This document shows, piece after piece, positions 53,117 through 62,940 of a DNA stretch of 64,000 nucleotides (positions within the stretch are counted from its first letter, which is position 1; the number at the start of each line of letters is the position of its first letter). The stretch comes from Ligula intestinalis (Eukaryota > Platyhelminthes > Cestoda > Diphyllobothriidea > Diphyllobothriidae), in the NCBI GenBank assembly GCA_036362985.1, contig JAYGXS010000003.1, positions 40,986,524 to 41,050,523 on the forward strand, in the 5' to 3' direction. Both the position numbers and the translations under genes were made by a program. A model generated the notes under the pieces. The model did not search any database. It saw nothing but the letters and a program-made list of their open reading frames with translations, and was not told where the DNA came from.

Positions 53117-56100
53117 GTGACCTCAGAGGCGTCGGTAATCTGCAAGTTGGCATTGTTATTTCACTGCCAGACAAACTACTGTCGGACTCCTGAACCATTT
53201 TCTATAACATTTTGGCAAATGAAGTTCTTACCGATGGTGGTGACGATGAAATACTCACATTTTCGTACAGAAAATCACTTAATTGAATATATTAAGCAGC
53301 CACTTGCATTTCTCCCGTTGGACTATCCACAATTCACAGCGGTGGAGGAGAGCTGCTGGCTACAAGTTGTTCTAAAAAACAAATGCTCCTTACTTGTTGG
53401 CTGTGTTTATCGCCCACCTAATGCCGATGCAGACTACGATCTTTGTCTCTCGCAGGCATTTCATGCCGCAGCTGACTTGAATCTTAAGTATTGCTTGATT
53501 GCAGGCGATTTTAACCTTCCTGACGTGCAGTGGTTTCCACCATCCGGTCCTTCAAAGTACGAGAACTTACTTGAGGCAATAGATATCGGCATGTGGGATC
53601 AGGTAGTCGATTTTCCCACTCGAGGAGCAAACATACTCGACCTAATTTTTTGTAGGGGATGCGAACCACTTTCAGTGTCATCCTTAGACGCACTTGGGAG
53701 TTCAGACCATGTTACAGTTGTTAGTGAACTAGAACTGGAGGCGGATAAAACATTTTCCCAAAAGTATAGTATTTATCATGACTTCCGATCAGCAAACACG
53801 GTTGACCTACTGGCACATCTAAACGCTCTCGACTGGTCTGAATTTTTCCAATGTTTGGATGTAAATGTTTGTACCGATGCACTGTACAAAGTGTTGGATC
53901 CACTCATCCTCCACTTTGTCCCGCGTAAGAAAGTAATACATGTCAAGGATGAAGTGTACCTTCCTCTGTCTTTCCGTCGTAGGCTGCGTAAACTCTCTCG
54001 TCGTTTGCATCGGCTGAACGACACTTCCGTTCTGCCCTTGATCACACTGATCTTTGAGCAGGCTAAGAAGCTCTCCGAAGAAAAACAGATAGCCGATGAG
54101 GCTCACTTCGCTGAAAACTCTTCCCTTAATGTTGCGAAACTCTTTTCGCGTACAGTAAAAGCGCAGATGAAAACGCAGCACCCCATACTTAGAGATGCTT
54201 TAGGAAACCCCATAGCTGACGCTAAGCTGACCGCCGATAGCTTCAATGCGTTCCTATCCAAAACGTTTAGTGAAAGCTCGTTCGCTGCACCTCCGGTTAT
54301 CCAGGCTTGGACGGGTGCCATACTCGAAACCATAAGTTTTACCGTCTGGGATGTGACTGTAGCCATTCGTCGTTATCGTCAATCCTATAGTCCAGGACCA
54401 GATGGCGTCCCAGTTAGCCTTCTAAAAGCTGAAGCGAATGATATCTTTCCGTCTATTCTTTGTAAGGTATTTAATCTTGCTCTTGAGAGCGAAACCTTTC
54501 CTTCGTTGTGGAAGGAATCGCACATAATGCCTATTCGCAAGCACGGCCGATCGACATCATTCGACAACTTTAGGCCAATAAATACACTTCCCGCAGCATC
54601 GAAGATCTTGGAGACCTTAATCAAAGAAAAGATGATGCGTCACTTGACAGAGAACAACCTGCTCAGTACAGCTCAACATGGCTTTCTCGAGAAACGATCT
54701 TGTGACACCTGCCAGCTCTCTTTCTTTGATTATGTGCTGCAATCTAGAGACAGTGGGTTTGCCACTTATAGCGTCTATTTTGATTTTACTAAGGCCTTTG
54801 ATCGGGTTGATCATAACCTCCTCCTTCTGAAACTGGCCTCCTTCGGCATAGGTAGCAAGCCTCTGAACTTCATATCTTCCTATTTGGATGCTCGCACACA
54901 ACGAGTAAAAATTTCCAATGTTATCTCCAACCCCACGCATGTGAGGAGTGGAGTTATACAGGGTAGAGTACTGGGTCCGCTCCTATTTTGCCTTTTTGTC
55001 AACGACGTTTCAGATTGTTTTCAATATGGCAGACCCTTCATGTACGCTGATGATTTAAAAGTCGCTTATCGATATAAACCAGCAGATCGCAACATCGTGC
55101 TCGAGCTGATAAAAAAGGATCTTCAGGCCTTCGCCCAGTGGTGTTGCACATGGCGCCTCACCCTTTCATGGCACAAATGTTCCGTTATGGTTGTTGGCGA
55201 CGATCATCAACCGGAATTAAGCATTGACGGCCACGAACTAAATGTTCCAGCAGTTATCAAGGATTTGGGCATATCCTACTCTAATAGTCTCAATTTGTCA
55301 GAGCACTGTGCCCTGATAGTCTCGAAAGCACGCCGAACAACCGGATTTATCCTTAGAAATTTTAAGACTATCAATGTTAGAACTAGCCTTTATAATATGT
55401 ACGTGAGACCTAGTCTTGAATACTGCTCGCCTCTGTTCAGTCTTCTGCGCACTAGTGAACGGAAGAAAATAGAATCGGTGCAGCACTTCTTCACTAGAAG
55501 AGTTTTCACTACAGAACACCGTAACTTAACCTACCAACAAAGGTGCGAACTTATAAAGCTGGATCCCTATGGCTTCGTCGATTGCAGAAGGGTCTATTTT
55601 TACTGTTTAAACTTTTGAATGGTCAAACCTTTAATCCTCTTAGTACAATAAGGCAGCTTGAGCACTCTCGACGCGCCAGTCATCGAGACGCATTTTTATT
55701 TCTTCCTATGGCACGCACAGTTAAGTACCGGCAATTCTTTTCAGTAAATGCCATATCAATCTGGAATAAGCTGCCCAAAAGTATTAAAACCCAGCAAAAC
55801 TACCCTATGTTTAAGAGAGCTGTAACTAGTTTTCTACATTCAGGACAACTTTCACGAATTTTGGGTGCTGACTCGGTGGAATCTCTCTTTCACTCTGATG
55901 GCGTTTGTGGACTTTGAACCCCGCCAGGCTTCACTGCTGAAGATAATGCGGCTGAAGCAGCAACCCGCAGTCTGCTAACCCTTCAGCCGATAGCTCGCAA
56001 CTTTTGCCGACAACCATTGAAGAAAGACTGAGAACACTGTGTTCTTGTGCCAACCCTCTCCGTCTGGAACTAATGTTTTTAAACGATATGAAACAGTTCT

Positions 56101-56375
56101 CCTGCTGATGAGTCAACTCAGCTTACAACTGTACATTTATTCCGTTTGTATCATACCTTTGAAGGCAGGTTTTTATCACTTGAAACAAACTCCTAATCTC
56201 GCCCAGTATTGACGAAACAAAAAACCTGAAACAAAACCAATACTGGCTGCAACATAAGGAGTTTGTTTTAGGTTTTTTCCGGTCTTCGAGGTGTTGGAAG
56301 GCGCCCAAGAGGTGCATTACCAACTCTTTACAATTGCCTGTAAACTGGCATAATAAACATATTATTATTAATCGG
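53117..56375 (+). mobile_element. CR1-like LINE, 5' truncated
   Basis: An uninterrupted 833-codon frame (53117-55618): partial APE endonuclease (LVGCVYRPPNADADYDL, IAGDFNLPDVQW, LGSSDHVTVV) and a full RT (YSPGPDGVP, NFRPINTLPAASKI, AQHGFLEKRSC, VYFDFTKAFDRVDHNLL, GVIQGRVLGPLLF, FMYADDLKVAYRY). A frameshift near 55600 moves the C-terminus (AISIWNKLPKSI) into frame 1, ending at 55917. The endonuclease start is missing. VPQGS is changed to VIQGR. The 3' UTR holds a hairpin and ends GCATAATAAAC followed by a short (ATT)n tail at 56350-56375. The lack of stops suggests recent insertion, but the changed RT motif and frameshift argue against present activity. Confidence 0.9.
56183..56268. repeat. 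Hairpin in the LINE 3' UTR
   Basis: AAACAAACTCCT at 56183-56194 pairs with AGGAGTTTGTTT at 56257-56268. Inside, AGTATTG (56205-56211) pairs with CAATACT (56238-56244). LINE reverse transcriptases often recognise a 3' stem-loop; this is a candidate. Confidence 0.65.
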
Positions 56376-57030
56376 AGTTCGCTTTTTGCGATTGGATCGG
56401 CGTCTGAAGGAGTTTTCGTCGGACGTCAGAAGTCTAAAATGGAGAGGTCACGTTTAGCGCCTATTGAACGATTAATTATTGTCAAAGCAGGAACCAGGCA
56501 TGGTAAAAGTCGCTTCCAGCGGTGTCTAAGAGTTTATTAGTAAAAGGCGATATAGTACAAATGCAAGAAAAGCATAAGAACAATAAAGGTTAAAAAGGGA
56601 AACTAACCTGCTGGCTAAAATTGAAATAAATGCAGAATAATCGCGTTTAGCTTGTCTCCAAAGGGTACTCCTTGGTGTAGGCTTCCACATACTACAAAAC
56701 AAAAGCAGCATATCAGAATTTATGCCACAGATAAAGCCACAGCATAGATAGCCCGCCTACGCGTTCAGCGACGCACGTGCGGTACGACAGAATGCAGTCC
56801 AAAGTTGCCGCTAGCGAAAGCAGTTGGAGTAGCCAATCAGATTACACTGACATTTTTTGCGCATAAGTTTCAGCCAATGAAATGTGAGATGTTGTGTGTG
56901 TATGAGCTGACAGGTCCATAGGTCTCCAAATTGCTATTAGGGATGCGGATTGGAATTTTGTTTAGTACTTAAATTAATTTTTTTGGCAATGTTTTGGGGA
57001 TTCCTTATGGGGGAATGGACAGCCTTAGTG
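56376..57030. other. Intergenic, no recognised feature
   Basis: Nothing recognised. Confidence 0.45.
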
Positions 57031-57240
57031 GTATCAGTAGCAGTTTATTTAAGGGATATATGAGTAAATTGCCTTTGAGCTTCCTACTTTTACATGTGTG
57101 TCGTGGTAGCAAAAACGATGTCTCAATTTGTTAGCGAGGCCAATTGTCTTGAGCCATGAGGTGGTGCATAGTTTTTCTACGTAGACAGTGAAAAAAAACC
57201 TCTTAGGATTTTTCAGTAGAAAAATCTGTCTGGTTTAACA
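57031..57240 (+). repeat. Dispersed repeat, copy B
   Basis: Aligned by eye with 58226-58430: GTATCAGTA, CCTTTGAG, TACATGTGTG, GTTAGCGAGGCCA..TTGTC..GAG.CAT and GACAGTGAAAAA in the same order. Confidence 0.65.
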
Positions 57241-57900
57241 GGGCTGTTTGTATGAATATTTTATGGCCAAGACTATTTTAAAATTTTATTTAGTTAGGGT
57301 TTAATTTTGATATAGAGGTTAGGGGTAAGTTTATGTTTTTGGATTAGTAATCTGGTGAGAATATTGTTAATTATTGTTGCTAACGTTAAGGGAAGGGTTT
57401 CAAATTACACTCATGACCATGCGCCATCATTAGTGCATTCGATTTCAAAACACCAGCTACGACGAGGAGAAAAAAAATATTCTACGAGGATCTGCAGGCC
57501 CTACTTTAGACTGTGTCGAAGGCGGAAATTGTAGTCTTTCTTGGTCAGCTAAATGCATAACTGTTGCGGTGGAGGGAGAGAATTGTGTCATCGTGCTCCT
57601 AGCGGCTGTAACGATAACAACCGTCCTCTTGTGTGAACCTTCGTAGGACAACATTTCTTCCTAATTAAAAACTTCTTCTGCTATCTGACACTGGGGAGGC
57701 AACTTGAATGAAGTAATTTCACGACGTTGGCACTGTTGCTTTACGTTTTCTTCCGGAGGTAAGATGGATAGGACATGCTGGTGGCTAAGACAACCCGCGG
57801 TGCTAACGACTGGATGCATCACAGCCTCGTCAGCTTCGGATGACAGTTTCACCTTACTTACTCATTTGTACTTGTTATGGCTGCGATCATGACTGATCTA
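57241..57900. other. Intergenic, no recognised feature
   Basis: Short ORFs only. Nothing recognised. Confidence 0.4.
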
Positions 57901-57904
57901 GCAG

Positions 57905-58235
57905 GCTTTAATTATGTCCCACATGGTGATTCTCCAAGCGCGACGATCCGTGGCCGCAGACCTGGACAGTTCGACCCATTCTCTTCGCCAGCGCCGGAGA
58001 CCGAATACCGAAGGTCCAAGAACCACTTCCATGTCCTGACAGACTGACTCGAACCAGTTTCTGAGTTGACCCCCTCTTCAACGTTTCCAATAAGGCAACG
58101 GTTTCAAGTCGAGGGTAGTAGCACTGAGCTTTTGGAGGTTTGCGACGAAGAACGTGCCCAACCACCTAAGCCATCTTTCCTGAATGGCCTGGGATATCCT
58201 TGTGATTGTGTCACAGCGAGTGCGGACTGCCTCAG
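57905..58235 (-). mobile_element. RTE-like LINE, C-terminal fragment
   Basis: Minus strand: TRCDTITRISQAIQERWLRW in one frame, GHVLRRKPPKAQCYYPRL in another, then SGHGSGSWTFGIRSPALAKR read through frameshifts, with WRITMWDIIKA at the end. Same C-terminal layout as 39575-39930. Its 5' limit coincides with TATCAG repeats at 58229-58247, where repeat copy C begins. Confidence 0.75.
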
Positions 58236-58430
58236 TATCAGTATCAGTATATTGAGGGTATGTAGGAAAAATTCCTTTGAGTGCCCTATTTGTACATATG
58301 TGCAGTGTTAGCAAAAAATTTGTTGCTTAGACTGTTGGCGAGGCCAGTTGTCCTGAGTCATAGGATGAAAATAGGAGCAGACAGTGAAAAACTCCTCAGG
58401 GATTTTTAGGAGAAAAACTGTCGCCCTTGT
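58226..58430 (+). repeat. Dispersed repeat, copy C
   Basis: Starts with three TATCAG-like units, then matches copy B at 57031-57240 and part of copy A at 24380-24580, including AGGAGAAAAACTGTCGC at its right end. Confidence 0.65.
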
Positions 58431-58801
58431 GGGGGTAATGCGTGGGATTTAGGAGAAAAAAGGGGGTTCCCACTGGGGGGGGGCATTGCAAAGGTTCCCA
58501 GGATCATCACCGTGTGGAAGCCACGTCCTGATTCTTCCTTGCTGATTGCAGAGTCCGCCACAGAACTGGAAAAACAGAGGCATCCGTCCAGATCGTCGAG
58601 AGTCCGCTTTGGGTCGAACCAAGGGTGACTGTTTAGACCGGCAGGTCTGGCTGATAAGATCGCCAGCGGGTAATCACGGTACGCAGATAGCCAAGTAGGG
58701 TAGACCGCGGAGACCTTCGCATGAGGCTATGCGTGGGAGGGCGTTATAAATAGCAAACGTGAGTTTTCACTCGTAAAATATTTTCTGTTTCTGGGTCTGG
58801 T
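58431..58801. other. Intergenic, G-rich
   Basis: A run of nine G at about 58476-58484; otherwise nothing recognised. Confidence 0.4.
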
Positions 58802-59740
58802 ATGTGTTATACAGATAGATGTCAATTAGCAAACATGAAATTTCTTTGGATAAGAAGACTCGAAGCTGGTCTATGCTTTCTGTTTCGCGTTAACAATAGT
58901 CCTAATCTCCCACAAATTAACGCTCTCCTTCCAGTTGACCGACCTTACGCCACTCGTAACTCTTCCATGATAATTTTACCACCCCATAGCTCCACATCTA
59001 ACCGTTCTCGCTTTTTTACCTCCAAATATGCTTTTATTTGGAACAATCTTCCTCTCGATATTAGACTGTCTTCTACACTGTCGATTTTTAAAGGCAAATT
59101 ATATAAGCATTTAAATTTAGAGGAAATAAAGTCGTTACTGTCTGTTTCCTTTCCAAACACGCAAGTTGTAGATTTTGAAAAGGGTCCTCCTGGCATTTGA
59201 AGCTCTTCCCAGGATACTAAAATGGTTTCTAAATATGTTAGCATTTCCCTCTGCAGAGTCAAGCATCACTTCCAAGGGCTGCGAATTCTTCTCCGTTTTT
59301 GCAACCTTCGTTGTGGTCTTCGCGATTGGCTCTGGAATCTGGTGGGTCGCAACTCGATGACGTTGCCTTGACTTCTACTGCCTTCTCCTGCCTTCCGGAT
59401 AACCCCTTCCTAACTCAACGATATATTATTTTTTCCCATGACCATAAACGTCCCGAACCCTCAACATCAGGTCCCAAACTAACCACATCAAACCCTTTTA
59501 CCTTTTAAGGCAGTTTTTTCTCCTAAACTTTTTTTGAACTCGGTGGCCCGCTGAACTCATCCACCGATCTAGGAGTTGTTTTTACTGCCGATGACAATTA
59601 TTTATAAGAGTTCACTGCTTATCATTATTATTTTTATTTTCACGATAGCACTAAGTTTGTAACGACAGGGCCCCTTGGGCCTTAAATATACAAATTATTA
59701 TTATTATTATTATTATAATTATTATTATTATTATATATAA
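58802..59740 (+). mobile_element. LINE 3' end (RT C-terminus, 3' UTR, ATT tail)
   Basis: Frame 58802-59200 reads MKFLWIRRLEAGLCFLFRVN, RFFTSKYAFIWNNLPLDIRL and STLSIFKGKLYKHLNLEE, the C-terminal region of CR1-type LINE proteins (compare AISIWNKLPKSI at 55.75 kb). The 3' UTR contains GGGCCCCTTGGGCC and runs into the ATT microsatellite. Confidence 0.8.
59694..59740. repeat. (ATT)n microsatellite shared by two LINE tails
   Basis: Two blocks of ATT units broken by ATAATT, then TATATA. It lies exactly where the plus-strand LINE tail and the minus-strand LINE tail meet. Confidence 0.92.
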
Positions 59741-59778
59741 AAATTAATACTACGGAAAAATTGGAAGTAGCATTACTG

Positions 59779-62700
59779 TTATTGCAAATTGTCAGTTCCG
59801 ATCCATCGTGCACTGCTATATCGATCCAGTTTTTGCTTAAAACCCTCTAGCGATTCCGACATAACAACGTCCTGAGGGTGCGCATTCCACGCTCCGACCA
59901 CCCTTTTTGAAAAGAAGTGTTTCCGAGCGTCCAGCCTGGCCCCTGTCACCTTTAATTTGAGGGGATGATCCCTCAGATTCGTGGTCGTTGCTAATTCGAA
60001 AAAATCCCCTGATATAAGACAGCAGTCTTGAAGACGTAATACGCGGAATGCTAGTATCAGGTCCCCCCGAAGCTGCCTGTAGCGCAAAGGGAAGAGGTTG
60101 AGATTCGACAGCCGTGTTTCATAAGGCTGCGAGCCCTGCCCCATAACAATTTTGGTTGCGCGCCGTTGTACCTTTTCCAGGATGTTGATGTCTTTCCTGG
60201 CCCAGGGTCTCCAAGCATGGATAGCGGATTCTAGGTGCGGTCGTACGAAGGTTCCGAAGACTTTTGTGAAGCACTCTTCATTGAAGGTAGAAAAAGCTCG
60301 TTTGACGAGGTATAGGATCGACATCGCGGACTTGGCTACCTTTGTGCAATGCAGGGATGGTTTAAGCGAGGGTGTGATCCAGACTCCCAAGTCTTTCTGG
60401 GCGTTCACTTCCTTCAATGGTATGACATTCAGTCGCTAAGCCGTGCCGTTTGAAGAACCGGATTTGCCAACTCGAATGGTGGTGCACTTGCTCTCATTGA
60501 ACGGTAAGAGCCAGTCCGCCGACCATTTTTGAAGTCTATTTAAATTTTCCTGTAAGTGCACTTCGTCAGCCGCAGTTCGAATTACGCTCCAAAGTTTTAT
60601 ATCATCGGCAAACATGGCGATGCCGCAATCCAGTTCGCGGCCACAGTCGTTGATGTAGATAACAAACAAAATAGGGCCGAGAACGGAGCCTTGGGGAACA
60701 CCACTCTCAACCTCAACCTTGGCTGACTGTTTGTCGCTGATGTGGACAGTTTGCGAGCGACCGATTAGGAAGCTTTTTATCCACGTAAGGAGCCTACCCC
60801 TTACTTCTATGCGGCTGACTTTATAAAGGAGGCGGTGGTGCGGCACGCTATCGAAAGCCTTTTTGAAGTCAATATAGACAGCATGCACTGAGTTTCCACT
60901 ATCGACTGCCTCAGTCCACCGTTCTAAACAGTAGAGCAAGTTTGTAACGCAGGACCTACCTCTACGAAAACCATGCTGAGCATCCGATAGCAGATGGTTT
61001 TGTTCCAGGAACTGCATAAGTTGTTGCTTGATAATTTTTTCCATGATTTTGCAACAGATTGCAGTAAGGCTGACTGGTCGGTAGTTATTCGCTGAGACCC
61101 GGCTTCCCCCCTTTTATAGCGGTGAAATCCTCGCGGATTTCCAATCTACTGGTAGGCATCCTGTTTCGAAGGAGGTTTGGAAGAGCATAGAGAGTGGTTT
61201 GGCCAACTCATTGGCGAGCTCCTTCAAAATCTTGGCTGGTACGTTGTCGGGACCTGGTGACTTAGATTCTTTTAAGCTTAAGAGTTCCTTAAGAACAGCA
61301 GCCTCGGGGAATTGGACAGTCTCAACTACTGTATCCGCTTCGGTGTCGTGGGTGGGGTGATCGTATGCCGTTTCCTTTGTGAAGACTGATTGGAAAAATT
61401 TCGACAGATGATCAGCCTTCGCTTCATCATCTATCAAGTCTCTTCCCTCAGCGGTCCTTAGCAGGGGTATCGGATCCTTGTTTTTGGTACTCTGCCTGAG
61501 ATAACTGTAAAACAGTTTGGGGTTCACTGTGGCCCGGTTTAGCAAGTCTGCTTCGAAAGCCCGTCTTGTTTTGAGAATAATACCCTTGACCCGGTTTCTC
61601 TGAGTTTTGTAGGCACTGACAGATGCAGGAGTCCTGTCTGCTAGCATTTTTTTCCACAGCTTCCGCTTTTTGTTCACTTCTATTTTTAAGGCCTGCGTAA
61701 GCCATTGCGGTCTAGTGTTAACCTTTTTCCGCGAAATCGGACAGCGTTTGTCGATGAGTCTGTGCAGTGTGGTCCGGAACGCTTCCCAGTCCGCAGTTAT
61801 GTTTCCAGAAAATAGAGTTTCCCAATCGGCGCGCGTGAGTTCGGTCTTCATTCGATCGAAATCGCCTCGCCAAATATTTCGTCTGGCTGTTGAGGGTCTC
61901 TCCGGTATTGAGAATAATGAGTACTCCCATAGCAGTACAACATGGTCACTTTTACCTAGTGGTGGGAGACATGACACTTCGTCGATGCTGTCCTGCGATT
62001 TCGTGAGAACGAGGTCCAGACAGTTGGACTGTTGGCCATCGCGCATCCTTGTCGGAAAAGGGACGTGTTGCGTGAGAAATAACTTCAGAGTCATGCTCAG
62101 AAGGCAGCTGTCGAAGGTTAGACTGGAGCTATGTGCGCAGGCCGCACTCCAGTCGATGTGAGGCGCGTTAAAGTCCCCCAAAATCAGGATGTCCGATCGT
62201 GCAGTTATCTTTTCCAGCTCTTCTAGCAAGGAGGCATCCACTACTGGCTCTCTTCTCGGTGGTCGGTAGAGTGTCAGTACATCGAGGTTGGGTGCACCGG
62301 GTACTTTAATGGACAGCCAGATGGCCTCGGAAGTACATGCCAGTTTATCCGTTTTGTCTAAAACTGTGAGTCCTTTTTTTACGTATGTTGCTACGCCACC
62401 GCCTTGACGACCTTCTCTGTCTTTTCTGAACAATTGATAGCCAGGCATGGATACCGCGCCGTCGGCTACCTGTTCAGACAGCCAAGTTTCCGTTATTGAA
62501 ACTATATCTGGTGATAACTCAAAGGCATGAATCTTCAGCTCGTCAAGCTTTGAAAGCATACTCTGTGCATTTGTGTACATGAAAGTTAACTTTCTGTTTG
62601 CTCGAGAATTTGTTACAGTCAGGCTCTCCCCGCCCCTTTCCGGATCGACTGTGCGGTCATCCGGGGAGAAACTTTCCTGGGGGAGAACAGTGGACGGTGG

Positions 62701-62826
62701 ACCACTTGGTTGTTGTAAATAACCAAATGTTTTTCCCCTTCGTTCTGCCTCTGTATGTTTTTCGATTGGGCTCAATCCTCCCTCTACTGAGCCGACTGTG
62801 TGGTTATCCGGAACGGACCTATCCAA
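59779..62826 (-). pseudogene. CR1-like LINE ORF2 (APE endonuclease and reverse transcriptase), two stops
   Basis: One continuous frame of about 1015 codons, broken only by TAA at 61114-61116 and TAG at 60436-60438. APE: MYTNAQSMLSKLDELKI, ITETWL, GGGVATYVKKGL, LTLYRPPRR, LILGDFNAPHIDW, LGKSDHVVLLWEYSL. RT: SKSPGPDNVPAKILKELA, AQHGFRRGRSCVTNLL, YIDFKKAFDSVPHHRLL, SGVPQGSVLGPILFVIYIND, MFADDIKLWSVI (catalytic FADD). C-terminus: NAQKDLGVWITPSLKPSLHC, VKRAFSTFN, VQRRATKIVMG, FFSKRVVGAWN. All catalytic motifs are intact. The reverse transcriptase and endonuclease act in target-primed reverse transcription. Confidence 0.92.
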
Positions 62827-62940
62827 GGTGAGAACAATGGACGTTGAATCACTTGGTTGTTGTAAATAACCAAGTTTTGTTCGCCCTTGCTGGCCCGCTC
62901 CCTCTTTTCGGAAACAAGTTGATGACGTTTGTTCCGTTCT
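62646..62940 (-). repeat. 147-bp direct duplication at the ORF1/ORF2 border
   Basis: CGACTGTGCGGTCATCCGG at 62646 recurs as CGACTGTGTGGTTATCCGG at 62793. CTTGGTTGTTGTAAATAACC recurs at the same offset. It covers the ORF1 end and ORF2 start. Confidence 0.8.

Noticed and set aside
61448..62161. Other ORFs overlapping 61.4-62.2 kb
   Set aside because: All are shadows of the LINE ORF2 on the minus strand.
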